From: Patagioenas fasciata
Taxonomy: Eukaryota > Chordata > Aves > Columbiformes > Columbidae
NCBI RefSeq assembly: GCF_037038585.1
Contig: NC_092520.1
Location: forward strand, 2,261,001-2,325,000
DNA: 64,000 nucleotides
Direction of reading: 5' to 3'
Positions 58,201 through 64,000 of the stretch are shown here, one piece after another (the stretch's first letter is position 1; every line of letters starts with the position of its first letter). Under the pieces are notes generated by a model. The model saw nothing but the letters and a program-made list of their open reading frames with translations, made no database searches and was not told where the DNA came from. Position numbers and translations under genes: made by a program.

Positions 58201-61200
58201 AAAGTCTCGGTATTTCTATTTCTTCCAAATACACAGTGGTGGCGTTTCTGCAGTTTCAACCATCAGAGGCAAAGCAAAGTAACGTAGCTCGACTTCTTCA
58301 TCAACCATTGCCAGATATTATAAAGGAAAATTACATTATGTGCGGATACTACAAGTTGAACTAATTGCCATTCAGTCTTGTCACCCAACTGAATGATTTT
58401 CTGAGTTCAAGGCAAAAAATAAATGTCCTTTCTTCATCTTTAAAAGCGCTCTCTTGAATTATAAGCTTTGGTCTTCGATGAGAACACAGCTCGTTTAGCA
58501 GTACAGAATGAACTAATGTGGATGCAGTTGATATCGTTACTCTGCCCAGGGTGAGGGGAATAATGTGTCAAATTGGTGTAACTTGTGCGTTTGGGAAAAA
58601 GAAATACGTATATTTCTTTCTGGGACGTTCATTTTTGCATTAATCCGGAACTGGTTACTGGAGGTACTGAGCGAATTTTCCTCAGGGTGATATTTGAAAT
58701 TGAAACTCAGGGAAACTTGCCTACAAATCCCTGTTATGAAAGTAATAGGAGTGGGGACGCTTCCCACGAGGCTTTTGTTTCACAATATGCACTTAGTTCT
58801 TGAAATCTGTCAGAAATCTTCCAAAATTGATGATGCTTTCTGCCCTCAGCCGGTGGCCGTTGGCTCAGCAGCCCTTTCGTTGCGCAAGGTGATCGAGTCT
58901 GAGCTGCTCAGTGTCAGCTGTGAAATACCTGTGGAGAAAGAGGGAGATCAGACACAAATTGGACCCCTGAAGGTACGACCGGATCGAGTTTGAGTTAAAT
59001 GACCTGTTGTTACTCATTTTGGCTGGATATTCTCTCCATTTTTGAATTTTTTTCCTCCTCTTTCTTTTCTCTCTTTCTTTTAATTTGCCAGGTTTCAGAT
59101 ATGAAGGTTTGTAAGACAAATACAACATAATACAAACCTTTTATTTCCTTAATGCTTTGGAGAAATATTTGGAACCTCCCCCAGGTCTAAGGATGTCGCT
59201 CTGTAAAGTTTCCCTGGCTGCAGGGTAAACGCTGAGTCAGAAAGCTTTATAGAATAGTTTTGGTTGGAAAAGCCCCTCTAAATCATCGAATCCAACTGTT
59301 TCCCCATCCCGGCACTGCCCCATGTCCTGAGAACCTCATGTCCGTCTGTCCAACCCTCCAGGGGTGGTGACTCCAGCACTGCCCTGGGCAGCCTGTTCCA
59401 ATGCCCCACAGCCCTTTGGGGAAGAAATTGTTCCCCACATCCAACCTCAACCTCCCCTGGTGCAACTTGAGGCCGTTTCCTCTGCTCCTGGCGCTTGTTC
59501 CTGGGGAGCAGAGCCCGACCCCCCCTGGCTCCAAGCTCCTTTCAGGCAGTTCAGAGATCAGAAGGTCTCCCCTCAGCTCCTGTTCTCCAGCTGAACCCCC
59601 CAGCTCCCTCAACCGCTCCCATCACACTTGTGCTCCAGCCCCTCACCAGCTCCGTTCCCTTCTCTCAACTCACTCCAGTGGTGGAGTCACCATCTCTGGA
59701 GGGGTTGAACAGACAGAGATGAGGTTCTCAGGACATGAGGCAGTGCCAGGGGTAGGGAGGTGGCTGGACTCGATGATTTTGAGGATCTCTTCCAACCAAA
59801 ATGATTCTATGAAAACGTGCGATGTGTTTTCCTGAGTTTATGTTGACAGAGTGTCCCACAGCATCCTCACAGCTGAACTGAGGGAGTGCGGTCTGGATGA
59901 GCGGCTAGTGAGGTGGACTGGGAACTGGCTGAAGGGAAGAAGCCAGAGAGTCGTGGGCAATGGGGCAGAGTCCAGTTGAGGCCTGGATCCAGTGCAGAGC
60001 CTCAGGGGGCAGTGCTGGGGCCGGGATTATTCAATATATTCATCAATGACTTGGATGAGGGAACAGAGTGACTGTCAGCAAGTTTGCTGGGGACACCAAG
60101 CTGGGAGGAGTGGCTGACACGCCAGAGGCTGTGCTGCCATCAGAGACCTGGACAGGCTGGAGAGTTGGGGGGGAGAAATGGAATGAACTAGAACAAGGGC
60201 AAGTGTAGAGTCTTGGATCTGGGCAGGAACAACCCCAGGTTCCAGTGTAAGTTGGGGAATGACCTGTTAGAGAGCAGTGTAGGGGAAAGGGACCTGGGGT
60301 CCTGGGAACAGCAGGGTGAGCATGAGCCAGCAGTGGGCCCTTGTGGCCAGGAAGGCCAATGGTACATGGGGTGGGTTAGAAGGGGGTGGTCAGTAGGTCA
60401 GAGAGGTTCTCCTGCCCCTCTGCTCTGCCCTGGGGAGACCACCCCTGGAATATTGTGTCCAGTTGTGGCCCCTCAGCTCCAGAAGGACAGGGAACTGCTG
60501 CAGAGAGTCCAGCGCAGCCACCAAGATGCTGAAGGGAGTGGAGCATCTCCCGTGTGAGGAAAGGCTGAGGGAGCTGGGGCTCTGGAGTTTGGAGAAGAGG
60601 AGACTGAGAGGTGATTCATTAATGTTTACAGATATAGAAAGGGTGAGTGTCAGAAGGATGGAGCCAGGCTCTTCTCGGTGACAACCAATGGTAGGACAAG
60701 GGGTAATGGGTACAAACTGGAACACAGGAGGTTCCACTTAAATTTGAGAAGAAACTTGTTCCTGGTGAGGGTGTCAGAGCCTGGCCCAGGCTGCCCAGGG
60801 AGGTTGTGGAGTCTCCTTCTCTGCAGACATTCAAACCCGCCTGGACACCTTCCTGTGGAACCTCAGCTGGGTGTTCCTGCTCCATGAGGGGATTGCACTG
60901 GATAGCTTTCCAGGTCCCTTCAACCCCTGACATTCTGTGTGATTCTGTGTGCGATTTCATGGTTTTGTATGGACACATCTTCTGATCACCCCCTTTACCT
61001 TGCAGGTGTCCTTAGAACTCGCGGCTGACAACAAAGACTTCACCCGCACAGCTGCCAGGTCAGCAAGGGCTGCGCAGCCTATCCCAGCTCACGCCATAAG
61101 AAGCCCCCGCCTGGAATTTCAGGAGCCCACCAGGGAGAGCATAAATACTGAAAATCCTCACTGCTCAAAACATCACGACTATGAGGATTTGCAGAAGACA

Positions 61201-63949
61201 GAAGCCACCACCATCAACATGATACAGCCACCACAGACCGTCCCAACCTCTGCAGCCTGTAACCTGACAACACAGTTTGCTGTTTCGCAAGACGATGGGT
61301 TATTACTGCATGTGCTGTTGATGGTGCCTGAGGGAAAGGATTTTGTTGTTGAAGACAATTCTTGTAACGTGTATTTAAACTGCAAACTCCTCAGCGCTGA
61401 GGAAGCAACGAGATCTTCTGTCATATGGGGCACAACACAACCCACCTTTAATTTTTCTCAGGTGGGTTGTGTGTTTTCTGATTAACCCTGATGGAAATGT
61501 GCTATTCCACACTGACAAATATATTTCAAAGATAAGTTTCTTTCATATATGTAGGAACTTCTCTACTGGGCTCTCTCCAGTGTATTACAATTATTTTCAG
61601 TATTGGCTGTGTTGCCCAGTTGGCAATGCAGTTCCTCGAATCATCCAAGTAATCGAGACTTCTGAAGCACAAAAGGAAAATATTCAGAAAAGTTGAGATT
61701 AAAAGGGAAAAAATATGACTTTACCTTCCTTGCTTCCAATTTGGCAAGAAAACATCTTGTTGATGGCATCCTAATATGTAAATGTGGAATTTTTTGCTTT
61801 GTTCCATTGCTCAGTGTTCTTTTTCTTCTCAGTGGATGTATCAGCACAGAAACGTGCGTTACTGTCTGAATATGGACCAGAGGCCTTCCCTGGCAAACAG
61901 CAGAAGTTCAAGCATTTAATAACATTATGATTTTGTGGGGTTTTTCTGGACATTTTCCTTTGGAAACATCAGAATGCTCAAATGCGTTTGCTTTACTTTT
62001 AACAGTACCCAGTGATTTATTACACTCCTTAGTTTTCAGCTGCAAGGGCAAAATGTGAAACGACATCTGAAAGAGTTGTCTGAAGTGGTTTATCTGTTGT
62101 TCAGTAAACGAGCGTTTAAAGTTACAAAGCGATGTTTTTTAAGATAGCAAATGATCTTGTGTTAAAATTTATCTAAATTGCACGTATTTTCCTGACTAGC
62201 TCTTTTCCAAGCCTGCCAGTTTTCTGAAGCTTGTTAGGAAAATATACATTTAATTTTTGATTTCTATATCTAAAGAGCTCAATTCTGTAAACTGGAATAG
62301 CGTAACGTTACCAGAATTCTCTGTACTTAGCAAATAGCTTCCAGTGTATCCCGTGTAGTGATTCTTCATATTAAACTCTTTCAGGTGATGCCTTTTTCCT
62401 TGACTTCCAAACACCTGGAGCGACTGAAGAACAACGTCATGGTTATTGAAGCGTGGAACAAGACGGGAAGCCCTGGCTGTGACAGGCTCTTGGGATTAGT
62501 GAAACTCCCTCTGCATCAGTTTTACATCTCGTTCAAGTAAATATCTTTAATTAATATTTATTGGGTTGGGAAATATCCTCAGCGATGCTTGGAGAAAGAA
62601 CCCGTGAGTGGTGTCTGGGGTTTGCATGGAAAGATTCATAATTATACTCAATAGCAAAGGGCATTTTTGTCCTTCCAAGCTCTGGCACTTTCCTACACGG
62701 AGCTGTATATGAGTAAGTTATGCTGTCCACGTATGGAAATACGAGTAGACCATGAGAAATAAAGATACTGCACTGCATCAGGCTTGTGAAAAAGTAGAAT
62801 GATAAGAGATCAAAATGACCCCACAGGAAATTTAAGCGTGTGTTTCCGTTAGTGATTTTCCAAGGTTACATCGGATTGAGTGGTTTTTGTTCCTGATGGT
62901 GCTTGCGTTAGTTGGGACGCCGTGAGTTTGCACAGCACAGGATATCAAAAATATCTCAAAATACTTCACGTTTTAATTGTCTAACCCATTGGGTCCCTCA
63001 GGAGCTCTCTGCTCTTTTTGGTTCAGTGTTTTGGCTGCTTGTTCAATAAAATACCAGCTTAAAACAGTTTAAATGAATGGATGTTGTGGACAGAAGAGAT
63101 TCTAAATGCAAAGGATCGATTCCTTTTGTTTTGGTCAGACTGGTGAGAGGTGGAAATCAGACAGTGCTAGAACTGACTGGCTGCTACTTTTTAAATTATT
63201 GGTGTGTTGTTTGTATAATTTTTGTGTCATTTGTGTAATTTTTTCAGTAATCCACCATAGTTTACTTGCATAAATCTTCCAAGTTCAGAGGTTTTTACAT
63301 TTCTTTGGGAGACTGTCCCTATTCCTCTTATTTTTTCCTGCCCAAGTCCATCCCCAAATGCCCATAACTGCTTCATAAAAATATAATATAGCTCCAGGAT
63401 ATTAATAGGGGTCTTGTTCCAGTTTGTCACCTCACTAATGGATCTCTAGGCTGGGTTTAGCTAAGGCCATGTTAGATTTTGGCAAGCTGGGCTTTCTCTG
63501 TTGGAAATAACCTTTCCCATGGATCTGTGCTTTGTGAAGCCTCATGTAATTAAGACTCAAGCCAAATTTTGGAAGAGTGGAGATAAATTCATTTGTAACC
63601 GCGTCGATAATCCCATCTAAGTGAGCTCTGCGTGATCGTGTTTGTATTCAGGTGGCTCATTCTCATACTGGAGCATTTTTGTCTCATTCTTTTCATCTTT
63701 TCTAGAGATCCAAAGATTTCCCACCTGCTTCTCCGAGCCCAGTACCCGGTGGTCGCCGTGGACAGCTACATGCCCGTCATAGACCTTTTCACTGGCAACA
63801 CAAGCGGAAGCCTGAGGGTCATTCTGGCCATGGGCTCGGCTGATCAAATAGTGACGCTTCAAAGGCTGAAAAGCGAAGAAGGAGCGGTACCTCCCATCAC
63901 AAAGCGCCCTTTGCACTCTCTGGACCCTCCTCCTATGAAAACCGCAACG
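46234..63949 (+). CDS. C2CD3: C2CD3, C2 domain-containing protein 3 (5' part, exons 1-16, partial)
   Basis: Exons: 46234-46330 (or -46321), 46404-46652, 48155-48312, 48895-49085, 49523-49740, 50553-50685, 51698-51820, 53922-54066, 54445-54602, 55601-55792, 56169-56281, 58035-58153, 58850-58972, 61006-61461, 62385-62536, 63706-63949. They form one open frame of about 957 codons, out of roughly 2,350 in human; the gene runs off the window. C2CD3 acts at the distal centriole, where it promotes centriole elongation and distal appendage assembly needed for ciliogenesis. Recognisable: N-terminal block with VEGPLRCFL and [10 protein letters not shown] (exon 2), AIQLLLGS (exon 7), [18 protein letters not shown] (exon 8), a first C2 region with [10 protein letters not shown] and [12 protein letters not shown] (exons 11-13), and a second with [10 protein letters not shown] to [10 protein letters not shown] (exons 14-15). 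Exon 1 is weakly conserved and has two in-phase donors, GTTCGT at 46322 and GTGAGA at 46331. The last border (63949) is a guess. Confidence 0.94.
46685..47302 (+). mobile_element. CR1 LINE, about 0.6 kb, C2CD3 intron 2
   Basis: Begins about 30 bp after the exon 2 donor with GTGTGCACAGGTGGCCAAG. It carries TCAGCTGCAGAACAGGAGC and GGGAACAATTTCTTCCCCAA and ends in CCAAAATGATTCTGTGATCG. Confidence 0.92.
47303..47687. other. C2CD3 intron 2 part, nothing recognised
   Basis: Unique-looking intron between two CR1 copies. Confidence 0.4.
47688..47955 (-). mobile_element. CR1 LINE 3' fragment, C2CD3 intron 2
   Basis: Terminus AACAGAACAGTTTGGGTTGG, then GCTCAGAGCCCCGTCCAGCC. Same subfamily as 4008-4201 and 52943-53872. 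The break lies near CCCCTTGTCCTATCC. Confidence 0.9.
48320..48890. other. C2CD3 intron 3, nothing recognised
   Basis: Unique-looking intron, no known element. Confidence 0.4.
49745..50550. other. C2CD3 intron 5, nothing recognised
   Basis: Unique-looking intron, no known element or RNA gene. Confidence 0.4.
50690..51515. other. C2CD3 intron 6 part, nothing recognised
   Basis: AT-rich unique-looking intron up to a short CR1 tail. Confidence 0.4.
51520..51612 (+). mobile_element. CR1 LINE 3' tail, old and diverged, C2CD3 intron 6
   Basis: Word GGTTGGACTTGATGATTTTA, then TTTCCCAACCTAGACG and a TTCTATAATTCTGTG terminus. Only the last 90 bp or so is recognisable. Exon 7 begins 86 bp further on. 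Confidence 0.75.
51825..52540. other. C2CD3 intron 7 part, nothing recognised
   Basis: AT-rich unique-looking intron before a CR1 cluster. Confidence 0.4.
52545..52688 (+). mobile_element. CR1 LINE 3' fragment, C2CD3 intron 7
   Basis: GTTGAGTCACCATCCCTGGA through GTTCTCAGGACATGGGGCAG to CCAAAATGATTCTGTGATTC. First of three CR1 pieces in this intron. Confidence 0.9.
52690..52877 (+). mobile_element. CR1 LINE 3' fragment, older subfamily, C2CD3 intron 7
   Basis: TCATCACGCTCTGGAACAGG through GAGATGATCTCCAGAGGTC to GTTCTGTGATTCTGTGGG. It abuts the preceding copy directly and is of a different subfamily. Confidence 0.82.
52943..53872 (-). mobile_element. CR1 LINE, about 0.93 kb, C2CD3 intron 7
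   Basis: Terminus CATAGAATCATAGAATCACA. It runs through the AGAGCCCCGTCCAGCC block to ACTTGCTGAGTGTTCGCTCC and GTCATTGATAAAGATGTTAA. The minus strand encodes interrupted RT fragments ([22 protein letters not shown]-like). The 5' end of the element lies about 50 bp upstream of C2CD3 exon 8. Confidence 0.92.
54605..55600. other. C2CD3 intron 9, nothing recognised
   Basis: AT-rich unique-looking intron. No known element. Confidence 0.4.
56285..58030. other. C2CD3 intron 11, nothing recognised
   Basis: About 1.75 kb of unique-looking intron without a recognised repeat or RNA gene. Confidence 0.4.
58155..58848. other. C2CD3 intron 12, nothing recognised
   Basis: Unique-looking intron, no known element. 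Confidence 0.4.
59245..59685 (-). mobile_element. CR1 LINE, about 0.44 kb, C2CD3 intron 13
   Basis: Terminus ATAGAATAGTTTTGGTTGGA, then GTCCTGAGAACCTCATGTCC and GAAGAAATTGTTCCCCACAT. It is the inverted counterpart of 35376-35803 and 46685-47302. Confidence 0.92.
59688..59812 (+). mobile_element. CR1 LINE 3' fragment in inverted orientation, C2CD3 intron 13
   Basis: GGAGTCACCATCTCTGGAGG through GAGGTTCTCAGGACATGAGG to CCAAAATGATTCTATGA. It abuts the preceding copy head-on, forming an inverted pair with its 3' 120 bp. Confidence 0.9.
59843..60953 (+). mobile_element. CR1 LINE, about 1.1 kb, C2CD3 intron 13
   Basis: Young-subfamily copy from TTGACAGAGTGTCCCACAGC to CCCTGACATTCTGTGTGATT. Nearly identical in body and 5' limit to 44952-46052. 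Its 3' end lies about 50 bp before C2CD3 exon 14. Confidence 0.93.
61465..62380. other. C2CD3 intron 14, nothing recognised
   Basis: AT-rich unique-looking intron. No known element. Confidence 0.4.
62540..63700. other. C2CD3 intron 15, nothing recognised
   Basis: Unique-looking intron up to exon 16. A TTTGTGTAATTT-like short duplication lies near 63210-63240. No gene seen. Confidence 0.4.
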
Positions 63950-64000
63950 GTATTGCCCACAAAATTCCCATTTTTGCTGTTAGGGACACGTGAAAAGGGT

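Noticed and set aside
1-64000. Retroviral, LTR or other capsid-bearing elements, and a novel multi-gene system
   Set aside because: No gag/pol/env-like or LTR-like structure recognised. All reverse-transcriptase similarity belongs to CR1 LINEs, and the genes are conserved vertebrate neighbours.

Overview
The window is vertebrate, almost certainly avian, nuclear DNA. Three intron-rich host genes are readable by protein similarity. They lie in the conserved order P4HA3 - PPME1 - C2CD3, with the orientation known for human 11q13.4 (P4HA3 and PPME1 tail to tail, PPME1 and C2CD3 head to head). A bird is indicated by compact introns, the great abundance of 5'-truncated CR1 LINEs (more than 20 copies, several nearly identical) and GC-rich minisatellites. 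Species cannot be told from the sequence alone.

Layout. 1-1015 is a GGGGACAGG-type minisatellite with a 121-bp higher-order period. 1164-10138 (+) is a complete 13-exon P4HA3, encoding about 542 residues of a collagen prolyl 4-hydroxylase alpha subunit. Its introns are largely minisatellite. 10248-14675 is intergenic, with two CR1 copies. 14717-44713 (-) is a complete 14-exon PPME1, encoding 389 residues of protein phosphatase methylesterase 1. Its second intron looks like a textbook U12-type AT-AC intron, and its sixth intron holds a 1.8-kb minisatellite running right up to a splice donor. 44848-46165 is the divergent PPME1/C2CD3 promoter, split by a 1.1-kb CR1 that sits between two diverged copies of one promoter module. 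46234 to the window end (+) is the 5' part of C2CD3, 16 exons and about 957 codons, a centriole-elongation protein with C2 domains; the gene continues past the window.

The three genes have unrelated jobs (ER collagen hydroxylation, PP2A demethylation, centriolar distal appendage assembly). Only PPME1 and C2CD3 share regulatory sequence. I saw no prokaryotic features, no CRISPR, and no retroviral or other capsid-bearing element. The points most worth a second look are the duplicated promoter module flanking a CR1, the AT-AC intron, the minisatellite beginning at intron position +7, and two CR1 copies truncated at almost the same 5' position. All exon borders were set by eye from reading frame, splice dinucleotides and recalled human protein sequence; none was checked by alignment or transcripts.
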